A stretch of 64,000 bases of DNA from Paraburkholderia sp. C35 (GCF_003121405.1 NZ_QBUY01000030.1:18314-82313); one strand, 5' to 3'. Shown: positions 17,250 through 25,333, counted from the stretch's first letter. A program made the numbers and translations. Notes: generated by a model from the letters alone, not told the origin.

Positions 17250-17720
17250 TCATGAACGGAAGTAGCGTTCGCGATTGCGCGCGACCGTGCCGAGCAGCGT
17301 CGCGAGAATATCGACGACCATCAACGGATCAATGGGCTTCGCGCATACGCCATCAAAGCCGCCTTCGCGCAACTCGGCGTAGTTGTCCGTCGTCTCGCAG
17401 GCGGTATAGGCGATCAACGGCACGGACGCCGTACCGGGCGACTCGCGCAACGTGCGCGCGACGGCAAGACCCGACAGACCCGGCATCGCGACATCGAGCA
17501 CCACGCTGTCGGGATGCCATTCGTTGGCGATCTTCAATGCGTCGCAGCCGTTATAGGCGACGCGAGTATCGAAGCCGGTAGTGGAGAGAAACGCTGCGAG
17601 TGCGTCGGCGGAATCGATGTAATCGTCGACGACGAGCACGCGCGGCGGCATCGACTGCGCGACGAAGCGTGCTGCCGTCCACACCTGGCTGCGGACTGGC
17701 GAGAAGGTTCTGTAGTGCAT
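17250..17720 (-). CDS. Stand-alone response-regulator receiver protein
   Basis: 156 aa from the ATG at 17720, supported by AGGAGG close upstream. A single CheY-like domain is seen: the acidic pair in VVDDYIDS, the phospho-acceptor Asp in SVVLDVAMPG, a Thr switch residue in AYTACE and the Lys in CAKPIDP. There is no output domain. It would act by protein-protein contact, as in hybrid-kinase phosphorelays. No kinase lies beside it. Confidence 0.88.
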   Translation of the reverse strand: MHYRTFSPVRSQVWTAARFVAQSMPPRVLVVDDYIDSADALAAFLSTTGFDTRVAYNGCDALKIANEWHPDSVVLDVAMPGLSGLAVARTLRESPGTASVPLIAYTACETTDNYAELREGGFDGVCAKPIDPLMVVDILATLLGTVARNRERYFRS

Positions 17721-18076
17721 CGTGTGCCTCCTGTCTTCTGGCGCTGTTTTCAGCTGTCTTGCAGACGATGCAGCAACGGGTATTCCTGCATGGCAGCGAG
17801 CGCATGCGAATCATGTGCAAAACCACAGGAGAAAGGAGTTGCACCGCTTGTCACGTCAAGCCGCAAGACGTGAGGCGCACGCGCGTGCGATGCATTTCAG
17901 GCATGCGTTACCGCTTTTTACGCAGAAGGCAGGCAACGCCGGACCAGTTGTTCTCGCGCACATGCAGCACAAAAGGACAATCGGGCCGACGTAATGCCAT
18001 GCTAGGATTGTTTCATTCCCCGGGAGAAACCCAGGCCCGGATTGCATCGCACTTTCTTCGCTTCAGGAGGTTTGCC
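17721..18076. other. Intergenic region, no gene recognised
   Basis: This 356-bp gap lies between the divergent receiver gene and the 72-aa gene. The open frames across it have no family resemblance or ribosome site. It must hold both promoters, and I see no clear consensus match or palindrome to report. Confidence 0.5.
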
Positions 18077-18295
18077 ATGCATTTCGACTACAAGGGATTT
18101 CACATCGACTGCCGTGCCAGGCACGACGACGACGGCCACTACGTCGCACAAGCCAAGCTCACGCGCGCCGCAACGGCGAGTTCTCCAGCAGAAGTCCATC
18201 AATCGGGCGACATCGATTCATTCGTCGACGAGTCCGATGCCATCACGTGTGCGCGCACCTGGGCCATCGAATGGATCGATGAGAACTGGGATTGA
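18077..18295 (+). CDS. Small conserved-looking hypothetical protein (72 aa)
   Basis: The ATG at 18077 is preceded by AGGAGG at 18065-18070 with a 6-base gap, which makes this start secure although the open frame extends upstream. The protein is soluble and acidic with no signal (MHFDYKGFHIDCRARHDDDG, ending AIEWIDENWD). The pattern of a short beta-rich N-terminus and a C-terminal helix resembles small Burkholderia proteins of unknown function. I do not recognise a domain. Confidence 0.75.
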   Translation: MHFDYKGFHIDCRARHDDDGHYVAQAKLTRAATASSPAEVHQSGDIDSFVDESDAITCARTWAIEWIDENWD

Positions 18296-18317
18296 TTCTT
18301 CTCTTTCCTGAAAGCGA

Positions 18318-18343
18318 ACGTAATGCTTACTGAAGCATTACGT
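18318..18343. repeat. Perfect 11-bp inverted repeat with 4-base loop
   Basis: ACGTAATGCTT, then ACTG, then AAGCATTACGT. It lies 22 bp after the stop of the 72-aa gene and has no following T-run, so it may be a transcript-end hairpin or an operator rather than a standard terminator. Confidence 0.6.
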
Positions 18344-18446
18344 GCCTCGCCTGCCATTGTTCGTGTATTCGGAAACTTTAGACGGGGATTTCCCCATATT
18401 GTCGGGTCGCGTCCGCTCGAATACCTTCGTGAAAACCCTCAAATGT

Positions 18447-18474
18447 TAAATATTTGGGAGGAGGCAGCCGATAA
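18447..18474 (+). promoter_or_regulatory. Sigma-28 (FliA)-type promoter
   Basis: A perfect -10 element GCCGATAA lies at 18467-18474. A TAAATATT at 18447-18454 is placed 12 bases ahead of it, against the usual TAAAGTTT with 11. Chemoreceptor genes are classic FliA targets, and the gene downstream is one. Confidence 0.7.
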
Positions 18475-18480
18475 CCAAGT

Positions 18481-18563
18481 CAGAGGAAGAGAAGCCGCGC
18501 GCGGAATCGATGCGCAGCAGGGTTCCTTCTCGCAACGCCTGAACTGAGAGCAGGCGTTTTTTT
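18481..18563 (+). ncRNA. Candidate sigma-28-dependent small RNA or attenuated leader of the chemoreceptor gene
   Basis: Transcription from the FliA-type promoter would start near 18481. An intrinsic terminator sits only about 55 bases on, so most transcripts would end near 18563 at about 80 nt. Internal pairing is visible: GAGAAG (18489-18494) with CTTCTC (18526-18531), around a self-complementary CCGCGCGCGG. Read-through would make the chemoreceptor mRNA. Whether it is a released small RNA or an attenuator cannot be told from sequence. Confidence 0.5.
18534..18563 (+). terminator. Rho-independent terminator between FliA-type promoter and chemoreceptor start
   Basis: The stem AACGCCTG/CAGGCGTT closes a 9-base loop and runs into seven consecutive T residues (18557-18563). 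It is the best intrinsic terminator I found in the window. It lies 58 bp before the chemoreceptor ATG. Confidence 0.85.
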
Positions 18564-18621
18564 GCATAGAAAACATTCATATCCAAAGCAAATTTAATTG
18601 GCACACTTCCGGGGGCCAGCA

Positions 18622-20184
18622 ATGAAGAAGAGCTTTTCCATCAGGACGAGGCTGTTCATCGGTTTTCTATCGATGGCGGCCATTGCAATCGTCATTTCTG
18701 CCGTCTCGTTGTACAGCCTTGCCAGCACGACGCAGGGATTCGGGCAGTACGTGCATGGCATCGACGCGCGCGCGCAGGTGGCAGCCGAAGTACGCGCGGC
18801 CGTCGATAGGCGCGCTATCGCCGCGCGCAATCTCGTGCTCGTCAAGACACAGGCCGATCTCGATCTCGAGACGGCTGCCGTCAACAAGGCGCATGAAGAT
18901 GTCGGCATCAAGCTCAAGCAGCTCAACGAGATGATCAACAACGCGAGCGATACGAGTGAGACTGCCCGCTCGCTGGTCGCGGAGATGAACCGTGTCGAAG
19001 CGTTGTACGGGCCGGTTGCATTGCACATCGTCGGTCTTGCGCTCAGCAATCATCGCGACGAGGCTATCGACGAGATGGACACGAAATGCCGGCCGTTGCT
19101 GGCGCAACTCGTGAAGGCAACCGATAACTACGCGTCCTACACGAAGACCCGCCAGAGCGAAATCGTGCAGAACTTCGAAGAGCGTTTCGCGATGCTGCGC
19201 AACATCATCATCGGCGTGAGCGCGCTGGCGATCTTCACGTCGCTGATGCTGTCCGTGCGCATGGTGCGTTCGATCACGCAGCCGATCACGCGTGCTGTCG
19301 AAGTGGCACGTACGGTTGCGATGGGCGATCTGACGAGCAACATCGTGGTCGATCGCGATGACGAAGCCGGCGAGTTGCTGAAGGCGTTGCGCGACATGAA
19401 CGAGAAGCTCACGGAAACGGTTGGCCGCGTGCGTTCGAGCAGCGCAAGCGTCTCGACGGCGACCAGCGAGATCGCCAGCGGCAACAGCGATCTGAGCCGC
19501 CGCACGGAAGCGCAAGCCGCATCGCTGCAGGAAACCGCGGCGAGCATGGAGCAGTTGACATCGACCGTGAAGCAGAACGCCGACAGCGCACAGCATGCGA
19601 AATCGCTGGCATCGAACGCATCGGAGATTTCACAACGCGGCAGCGATACCGTCGAACGCGTGGTGAACACGATGGAAGCCATCAGCGCGAGCTCGGGCAA
19701 GATCGCAGAGATCACGGGGATCATCGAAGGCATCTCGTTCCAGACGAACATTCTTGCGTTGAACGCGGCCGTCGAAGCGGCGCGCGCAGGTGAAGAAGGG
19801 CGTGGCTTCGCAGTCGTTGCCGGTGAAGTGCGCAGTCTCGCCCAGCGCTCGGCGCAGGCCGCGAAGGAAATCAAGGAACTGATTGCGCGTTCGGTGCATG
19901 AGATCCAGAACGGCTCGTCGCTTGCCGACGATGCGGGCCGCACGATGAGCGACGTGAAGCAGGCCGTGGCGCGCGTGTCGGAGATCGTCGATGAGATCGC
20001 AGCGGCGTCGGAGGAGCAGGGACGCGGCATCGAGCAGATCAACCAGGCAATCTCGCAGATGGACATGGTCACGCAGCAGAACGCGGCGCTCGTCGAGCAG
20101 GCTGCTGCTGCTTCGCAGTCGTTGCGCCATCAGGGTGTCGAACTCGACGATACCGTCTCGCAGTTCCGGCTCGTTGCCGCCTGA
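18622..20184 (+). CDS. Methyl-accepting chemotaxis protein
   Basis: 520 aa from the ATG at 18622 (GGGGG six bases upstream). It has TM1 (about 12-34), a four-helix-type periplasmic domain (about 35-190), TM2 (about 193-213), a HAMP domain with the helix beginning ITQPITRAVEVARTVA, and a long cytoplasmic coiled coil. The signalling tip FQTNILALNAAVEAARAG is fully conserved. There is no C-terminal NWETF-type pentapeptide for docking CheR/CheB. The ligand is unknown. A sigma-28-type promoter lies upstream, as expected for a flagellar-regulon gene. Confidence 0.95.
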   Translation: MKKSFSIRTRLFIGFLSMAAIAIVISAVSLYSLASTTQGFGQYVHGIDARAQVAAEVRAAVDRRAIAARNLVLVKTQADLDLETAAVNKAHEDVGIKLKQLNEMINNASDTSETARSLVAEMNRVEALYGPVALHIVGLALSNHRDEAIDEMDTKCRPLLAQLVKATDNYASYTKTRQSEIVQNFEERFAMLRNIIIGVSALAIFTSLMLSVRMVRSITQPITRAVEVARTVAMGDLTSNIVVDRDDEAGELLKALRDMNEKLTETVGRVRSSSASVSTATSEIASGNSDLSRRTEAQAASLQETAASMEQLTSTVKQNADSAQHAKSLASNASEISQRGSDTVERVVNTMEAISASSGKIAEITGIIEGISFQTNILALNAAVEAARAGEEGRGFAVVAGEVRSLAQRSAQAAKEIKELIARSVHEIQNGSSLADDAGRTMSDVKQAVARVSEIVDEIAAASEEQGRGIEQINQAISQMDMVTQQNAALVEQAAAASQSLRHQGVELDDTVSQFRLVAA

Positions 20185-20701
20185 GTAACCTGATTGATCG
20201 GCATCGCATGCGGCGCGGTTTATCCGCGCCGCATTGCGTATTCACGTGCCCGGACAATACGGCTGTGCTGCCAGGCGATGCATGTTTTGCCGATTCCGTC
20301 TTCGTGTAAATGCGGCAGCCGGTAATTCATTAATTCATCTATGCACTTCGCTTTATCGCATCGAAGCGATGCCAAATGCCGTGCATTAATCGATTGCAAA
20401 CAGGTTGCAGTGCCGCATAAACCGACTATGATAGGAACATCGTGTCGATGCGCAATGCCATGCACGTGGAAGCCTTGCAGGACGGTGCTTCGCGTGCAAA
20501 GTCCTTTGCGTTGCCAAATACGGCGCGTAATAAAGCGATTTGAGAAAACGCATGATCGATTCATGCGCACAATTGAATCGCGTTTAATAGACGTGCACGT
20601 TTGCACCTGTCTGAAGTGCAATGTCGTTGCATGCAGAACCTGAGAGAACGAACGCCGTAGCGACGTGGTTTAGCCGTGGCGTTTGAAGCAGAGAGGGCAC
20701 A
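20185..20701. other. AT-richer intergenic region with hairpins, no gene recognised
   Basis: The 517 bp is visibly less GC-rich than its neighbours. Just after the chemoreceptor is an 11-bp stem at 20208-20234 (ATGCGGCGCGG/CCGCGCCGCAT) without a T-run, probably its transcript end. A sigma-70-like promoter TTGCAG-N16-TATGAT (20405-20432) points right. A nested hairpin follows: GCGATT/AATCGC (20535-20581) around CGCATGA/TCATGCG (20549-20567). Frames on both strands look non-coding. It may be a long structured leader of the 84-aa gene or may hold a small RNA. Confidence 0.45.
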
Positions 20702-20956
20702 ATGAACGCGGCTTTGACCATTGAGTCGGTCTGGAAGGCATTTTGCGCACGTCAGATCTCGCGCGGCGTGTCGCGGGCACAGCTTCAGGAGTCGGAAACG
20801 GCGTTCTATTCGGGCGCAGTGGCCATGTACGACATCATGATGACGGTCACCGATCCCGATCTCGATCCCATGCAGGCGCGCTCCATACTGGCCGCGCTGT
20901 ATGACGAGCGCGAAGACTTTCTGCGCGTCAGCGAGATCGCAGCGATCGATCGCTGA
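20702..20956 (+). CDS. Small hypothetical protein (84 aa)
   Basis: The ATG at 20702 follows a purine-rich AGAGAGGG. The protein is soluble and mostly helical (SVWKAFCARQISRGVSRAQL, then FYSGAVAMYDIMM, MQARSILAALYDEREDFL) with no signal peptide. Its composition and codon use fit a real gene of this genome. I do not recognise a family. It converges on the exported protein gene at 20999. Confidence 0.65.
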   Translation: MNAALTIESVWKAFCARQISRGVSRAQLQESETAFYSGAVAMYDIMMTVTDPDLDPMQARSILAALYDEREDFLRVSEIAAIDR

Positions 20957-20998
20957 AGCGCGCCAGCGTCACGCGCCGCCGCCGCGCATCGGCGCGCG

Positions 20999-21895
20999 CT
21001 ACTGCGCCGTTTGCTGGCGCTGGTACTCGTTCTTCTTCATCTGCAGGTATTCGTCGCGGTCCAGTTCGTGCAACTGCCGCGGATACTGCTCGGTCGCGTC
21101 GAACCAGGTGGCGAAACGCTGATCGACACGCTTGTCGGCGGGAAGGGCAAGCGAGGCGAGATACGCGTCGATGGCGAGGTAATAGCGCATCGTGTTGCGC
21201 TCCACGAGTCCGCGCACGCCGCCTATGTAGTCGCCCGATGCCTTGGTGAATCCCACTTTCGCACTGCCGATGGTCGCGAGATACGTCTTCATCGCGATGC
21301 GTCCCGCCGTGCCGAATCCATATGAATACGTGAGATGCAGGAACGTGCGTCCTTTGCCGATATCGACGGCTTCGAGCACGATGCGATAGTCCTTCGTGCT
21401 GAGCGGTCCTGTCGCGGCGCTCAGGTCGACCTGGAAGTAATCCGGGTTCGTCGCCACCGACCGGTAATTGAACTGCACGCGGTAGGTATCGCCGAGTTCC
21501 TGCTCCGTCTTCTTGCCGACGTTCATGTTGATGATCGCGCCATTGCCGCTCACCGAGGCGTGACAGTACTTCGTATTCAGATGCAGGATCAGCACGTCGC
21601 ACCAGTTTGCCGGGCCTTGCTGCGGATCGTTGAAGGCCTTGTTGACGGTGGCGAACGGGTAGTCGACGACGGCGTAGATATCGCCTTTCAAGGTGTTCGG
21701 TGTCTCTTCCGAATCCAGATGGATTGGCCGGTTGAACACGTTGGACTTGAGCTGCGGCGCCAGCGAATCGTACTTGTCCTTCAGGGCGGCGGCGTTGTCG
21801 TCGGCCCATGACAATGCGCCGAGCGTGAAGCCCAGTAGCGCGAGGGCAACCAGTACCAACCGTTTTGTTATCCGCATGATCCCGTGAGTGCTCAT
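20999..21895 (-). CDS. Exported protein of unknown function (298 aa)
   Basis: The ATG at 21895 has GGGAG eight bases upstream, and a second ATG at 21877 is possible. The signal peptide (KRLVLVALALLGFTLGALSWA) ends near WAD. The mature part has alternating hydrophobic strands (GDIYAVVDYPFATVNKAF, YRVQFNYRS, RTFLHLTYSYGFGT), suggesting a beta-rich, perhaps START-like, ligand-binding fold. It has two or three cysteines and a charged C-terminal helix. I do not recognise a named family. It stands alone. Confidence 0.75.
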   Translation of the reverse strand: MSTHGIMRITKRLVLVALALLGFTLGALSWADDNAAALKDKYDSLAPQLKSNVFNRPIHLDSEETPNTLKGDIYAVVDYPFATVNKAFNDPQQGPANWCDVLILHLNTKYCHASVSGNGAIINMNVGKKTEQELGDTYRVQFNYRSVATNPDYFQVDLSAATGPLSTKDYRIVLEAVDIGKGRTFLHLTYSYGFGTAGRIAMKTYLATIGSAKVGFTKASGDYIGGVRGLVERNTMRYYLAIDAYLASLALPADKRVDQRFATWFDATEQYPRQLHELDRDEYLQMKKNEYQRQQTAQ

Positions 21896-22100
21896 GGCAG
21901 GCGCTCCCGCTGACAACGCTCTATCTGGTGGAATGACGCACGAAAATATAGCAGAGACGGCCCGTCGCACCGATGAGCCGTTCGAGCATAAAGCTGATTT
22001 GAACCAGCATTCACGGTAGCAACGTACGTTCCTAGAATGACTTCCATGCGCTGACCCAGTCGCGCAAAGCAAACAACCTTTTGAATATATGGAGCACATC

Positions 22101-22634
22101 ATGGAACGTCTGAACCGCCAACCCGTTGCTGAAGCTACTGGCCAGGCTGCTGATCTTTTCGCAGGCATCAAGCGCGCTGTCGGCATGGTGCCGAACGCTT
22201 ACGCAGGCATCGGCTCGAACAGCCCGGCTGCACTGCAGATCGTGCTCGCCACGACCGAGGCGCTCGGCAAGGGTGCACTGTCGAAGAAGGAAATCGAAGC
22301 GATCAAGCTCGCGATCAGCGGCGCAGTGGATTGTGACTACTGTCTCGCTGCCCACTCGCTGGCAGGCAAGAAGGTCGGCATTCCCGTCGACGACGTGATT
22401 GCGCTGCGCGAAGGCCGCGATTCCGCCGATGCGCATCTGAATGCCATCGCGACGTTCGCACGCACCGTGTTCACCTCGCGTGGCACCGTGCCGGCAGAAG
22501 TGGTCGATGCCGTGAAGGAAGCCGGTTACAGCGACCAGCAGATCACCGAAACGCTGCTCGCGATCGCCGACATCACCTTTACGAACCTGTATAACCGGGT
22601 CAACGACACGGTCGTCGATTTCCCGAAGATCTGA
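22101..22634 (+). CDS. AhpD-like carboxymuconolactone decarboxylase-family protein
   Basis: 177 aa from the ATG at 22101 (GGAG 6 bases upstream). An ATG at 22089 overlaps that ribosome site. The redox motif Cys-x-x-Cys followed by His is seen in CDYCLAAH, after the conserved Glu in LSKKEIEAIKL, the arrangement of AhpD-type alkylhydroperoxidases. The all-helical remainder fits the family. It is probably a peroxidase or general thiol-disulfide protein. It is monocistronic, with no AhpC beside it. Confidence 0.88.
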   Translation: MERLNRQPVAEATGQAADLFAGIKRAVGMVPNAYAGIGSNSPAALQIVLATTEALGKGALSKKEIEAIKLAISGAVDCDYCLAAHSLAGKKVGIPVDDVIALREGRDSADAHLNAIATFARTVFTSRGTVPAEVVDAVKEAGYSDQQITETLLAIADITFTNLYNRVNDTVVDFPKI

Positions 22635-22822
22635 TGTCGTAAGCGGGTCTTGAACCTGCAATCCCGCGGCGGGCTTCGGCTCGCCGCGGGCCGTTGCGAT
22701 TGTCGCGCGCATGAAGATCCGCAGCGCGCAACGGCTTATTTGTAGCAAGTTGATTCAAGTCTCCTGGGGCAAAGGGGCGATCCGCTAGAATGAGGCTCGC
22801 TTTTCAAACCAAGGAGATACGC

Positions 22823-23227
22823 GTGAAATCAGTTGTTGCCCTGCTCGCCGCGGCCGCGCTCGCATCGGTGGCGCTTACCGCTAACGCTGCATCGACGGAA
22901 AAGCTGCCTTCCGGCGTCGTCGTCGAACATCTGACGCAGGGAAGCGGTCCGCAGCCCACGGCTGCCGATACCGTGCGCGTCAACTACCGCGGCACGCTCG
23001 CGAACGGCACCGAGTTCGACGCTTCGGCCAAGCATGGCGGCCCCGCAGAATTTCCGCTCGGCCGCGTGATTCCTTGCTGGACCCAAGGCGTCGCGACCAT
23101 GAAGGTCGGCGAAAAAGCCAAACTAACCTGCCCGGCTGCGACGGCTTACGGTTCGCGCGGTGTCGGCGTGATTCCGCCGAACAGCGATCTGACCTTCGAA
23201 GTCGAACTGCTCGCCATCGTCAAGTAA
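22823..23227 (+). CDS. Exported FKBP-type peptidyl-prolyl isomerase
   Basis: 134 aa from a GTG at 22823, six bases after AAGGAG. An upstream ATG at 22790 lacks a site. The signal peptide (KSVVALLAAAALASVALTANA) ends ANA-A. A single FKBP domain contains DTVRVNYRGTLANGTEFDAS, FPLGRVIPCWTQGVATMKVG and AYGSRGVGVIPPNSDLTFEVEL, with active-site positions retained. It would assist proline isomerisation in the periplasm. A GGTTATC/GATAACC hairpin at 23232-23250 follows the stop and may end the transcript. Confidence 0.92.
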   Translation: MKSVVALLAAAALASVALTANAASTEKLPSGVVVEHLTQGSGPQPTAADTVRVNYRGTLANGTEFDASAKHGGPAEFPLGRVIPCWTQGVATMKVGEKAKLTCPAATAYGSRGVGVIPPNSDLTFEVELLAIVK

Positions 23228-23544
23228 GCCCGGTTATCTCCCGGATAACCCTTCCGGCAACCCGGCCATCGTGCCGCCGGGTGAAGCCGGCAGCAGCGCC
23301 CGCAGCGGCGCTGCGAACCTCTCTCAACGCAAGACCCTGCAACGTGTGCGCGCCGCTTGACTGGCCCGCCACTCCGCCTTGCGGCGCCCGTTATCGTTAA
23401 CGCTGGCTGGCCGAACGCAAATTGGCGTGATAACTAAACGTTCTTGCGGAGAATCAAGTCGGACGATTGGGATTCTGTCACCAATATGAAAAACTGCGCG
23501 CTCAGAATCCCGCAAAAAATAGAATCTGCACGACGGGGTGTAGG
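23228..23544. other. Intergenic region, no gene recognised
   Basis: This 317-bp gap holds the hairpin at 23232-23250 (7-bp stem, no T-run) just after the FKBP gene and nothing else that I can support as a feature. The last 100 bp is AT-richer, as expected for the promoter of the next gene. Confidence 0.5.
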
Positions 23545-24042
23545 GTGACCAGAAAACAAAGAGTGCTGTTCCTTTGCAGGGACAACGCGACGCTTAGCAT
23601 TTTGGCGGAAGCCTTGCTACGCGAGCTGGACGGATTGCATTTCGACGCATTCAGCGCGGGCCTCGAACCCGCCGACAAGGTTCACGCCGCGGCGATGGGC
23701 GAGTTGCGCCATGGCTTTTCGAGTCTCGAACTGCTCAATCCCAAGAGCTGGCTGGAATTCACGAGCGAATGGGCGCCGGAGATGGACTTCGTGGTGACGC
23801 TGTGCGATGAATCGGCGCGCGTCGACATGCGCGCGTTCCACGGCGCGCCGAAGCTCAGTCACTGGGCGCTGACGCCGTCCGCCTATGCCGCCGCCGGCAC
23901 GATCGAGAACGCGTTCTGGCAGATCCTCAAGCGTGTCGAAGGCTTTATTGCGGCCGAGCGCCGCCCCTGGCCATCGCTGAAATTGTCCGCCGTGGCCGAG
24001 TGTTCATCCGAAGCGTGTGACCTGCTGATGAGCGGCCAGTAA
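23545..24042 (+). CDS. Low-molecular-weight phosphatase/ArsC-fold protein with degenerate active site
   Basis: 165 aa from a GTG at 23545. The fold is recognisable: beta-1 and P-loop VLFLCRDNATLSILAEALL, a mid-region VVTLCDESA like thioredoxin-coupled arsenate reductases, and the C-terminal HWALTPSA...ENAFWQILKRVEGFI. The CX5R loop keeps the Cys, Asn and Ser, but the catalytic Arg position is Leu (C-R-D-N-A-T-L-S). The Asp general-acid motif near HW is also absent. It is probably not a phosphatase, and may bind or regulate a partner. Confidence 0.75.
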   Translation: MTRKQRVLFLCRDNATLSILAEALLRELDGLHFDAFSAGLEPADKVHAAAMGELRHGFSSLELLNPKSWLEFTSEWAPEMDFVVTLCDESARVDMRAFHGAPKLSHWALTPSAYAAAGTIENAFWQILKRVEGFIAAERRPWPSLKLSAVAECSSEACDLLMSGQ

Positions 24043-24101
24043 CACGCAATGCCTGCACGGCAGTGCGCTGTCTGGCGCCCGGCGGAGCGTTCTGCAGGGA
24101 T

Positions 24102-24296
24102 TCAGCGGCGTGCGGTGCGCGAGCGCAAGGTCTCGCGCACACGCTTGGCCGCGAATAGCGGCACATAGTCGAGAATGCGTGCGTCGCGTTGATACGCCTG
24201 CACGGCATCGGTGTACATCTGCGAGACGACTTCTTCGGGGGCATCGGTGGATTCTGCGATTTCGTGCACGATCTTCTGCGAATCTTCCGTCTTCAT
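24102..24296 (-). CDS. DUF3562 small protein
   Basis: A 64-aa soluble protein (MKTEDSQKIVHEIAESTDAP, then ILDYVPLFAAKRVRE). The helix-turn pattern near the N-terminus and the closing DYVPLFAAKRVRETL resemble DUF3562, a small family common in Burkholderiales with no known function. It is a single gene, and its upstream gap (24297-24538) has no other gene. Confidence 0.75.
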   Translation of the reverse strand: MKTEDSQKIVHEIAESTDAPEEVVSQMYTDAVQAYQRDARILDYVPLFAAKRVRETLRSRTARR

Positions 24297-24538
24297 GCAT
24301 GCCTCCGTTCATCAGTCGGTTGTCAGAATCCTGAATTGAAGGACATGCATTGCGCACACGCCAATAGAACTTCGCAATCGGTGCGCCCGCGTGCCGATGC
24401 TGCGAAGTCACGCGCGAAGAAACCCTGTTTGATCAGACAGATAGCGCGTGCGCCCAGAACTTTTCCACAGGTCTTTCAACAGAAATTGTGGATAACGTGG
24501 ATGCAAAACGCTTGCATCGCACGTTGCGCGGCACTTGC

Positions 24539-24871
24539 CTATTCAAGCCACTTGCGCACGTCTTTTTCCCAGTCGGGGTCGCCGCAGCCTTTCGGGTTCT
24601 CAGGTCCGAGCACGGTGATATAGCCCTTGCTCTTCATGCACGACTCGTAAGCGCGCACCTTCGTGCATTGCCCCGGCCCGGCGTTGCGCGACACCGTCTT
24701 GCACTGTGCGACGGTGCGGTCCATCGGGCCGAAGTCCAGGTCGCCCGCGTTGGTGGAGGTCGAGGCGTCCGCGCCTGTTAGCGAAAATTCGACGGGACCG
24801 GTGTGAGTGCAGGCTGAGGTCAGCATCGCGAGCGAAGCCGCTGCGACAAGAACATGCGCACGCAAGATCAT
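24539..24871 (-). CDS. Small lipoprotein of unknown function
   Basis: 110 aa from the ATG at 24871 with AAGGAA upstream. The lipobox MLTSAC ends the signal peptide. The mature part has three further cysteine-bearing segments (QCKTVSRNAGPGQCTKVR, ESCMKSKGYITV, KGCGDPDW), suggesting disulfides in the periplasm. I do not recognise the family. It lies 42 bp downstream of the YjbQ-family gene in the same direction. Confidence 0.75.
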   Translation of the reverse strand: MILRAHVLVAAASLAMLTSACTHTGPVEFSLTGADASTSTNAGDLDFGPMDRTVAQCKTVSRNAGPGQCTKVRAYESCMKSKGYITVLGPENPKGCGDPDWEKDVRKWLE

Positions 24872-24913
24872 GGTTCGTTTCCTTGTTGATGTTGTTGGCC
24901 GTCTGCTGGAAAG

Positions 24914-25333
24914 CTATTCGCCGATCAGATGCAGCACGATATCGCGCCCCTGCGGCCTTGCGCGATGCTCGAACAGATAAATCCCTTGCCATGTGCCGAG
25001 CACCATGCGGCCGTGCTCGACGGGTATCGATAACTGTACCTGCGTGAGTGCGGTGCGCAGATGCGCGGGCATATCGTCCGGACCTTCCGTGTCGTGCTCG
25101 TAGCGCGTCGGGTCTTCGGGCGCGAGCATGGCGAAGTGCCGTTCGATATCGCGTTGCACGGAAGAGTCCGCGTTCTCCTGAATCAGCAACGACGCCGACG
25201 TATGGCGGCAGAACACGGTGAGGATGCCTGTCTCGATCGACGTATCGTGCACGAAGGCCGCGACTTCGTGAGTGAACTCGGACAGGCCGCGGGCGCGCGC
25301 CCGCACGTTCAGATGGTGAATGGCCTGGCGCAT
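24914..25333 (-). CDS. YjbQ-family protein (UPF0047)
   Basis: 139 aa, the full family length. Conserved segments are visible: GILTVFCRHTSASLLIQENAD, DMPAHLRTALTQVQLSIPV and LGTWQGIYLFEHRA. The family forms small barrels with conserved His residues. Members are annotated as secondary thiamine-phosphate synthase enzymes, since YjbQ shows this activity weakly in E. coli. The true role is unsettled. Confidence 0.92.
   Translation of the reverse strand: MRQAIHHLNVRARARGLSEFTHEVAAFVHDTSIETGILTVFCRHTSASLLIQENADSSVQRDIERHFAMLAPEDPTRYEHDTEGPDDMPAHLRTALTQVQLSIPVEHGRMVLGTWQGIYLFEHRARPQGRDIVLHLIGE

Noticed and set aside
18323..18547. A 74-codon frame over the FliA-type promoter and short RNA
   Set aside because: No ribosome site. 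It spans the promoter -10 element and runs into the terminator stem, so the non-coding reading explains the sequence better.
20220..20621. Frames of 133 (minus) and 100 (plus) codons in the gap after the chemoreceptor
   Set aside because: They overlap each other on opposite strands, have no ribosome site, and show Cys/His/Arg-rich compositions typical of non-coding sequence.
24461..24495. A replication origin, suggested by two DnaA-like boxes
   Set aside because: Only one box is perfect, there is no AT-rich unwinding region, and no dnaA, dnaN, parA or rep gene is near.
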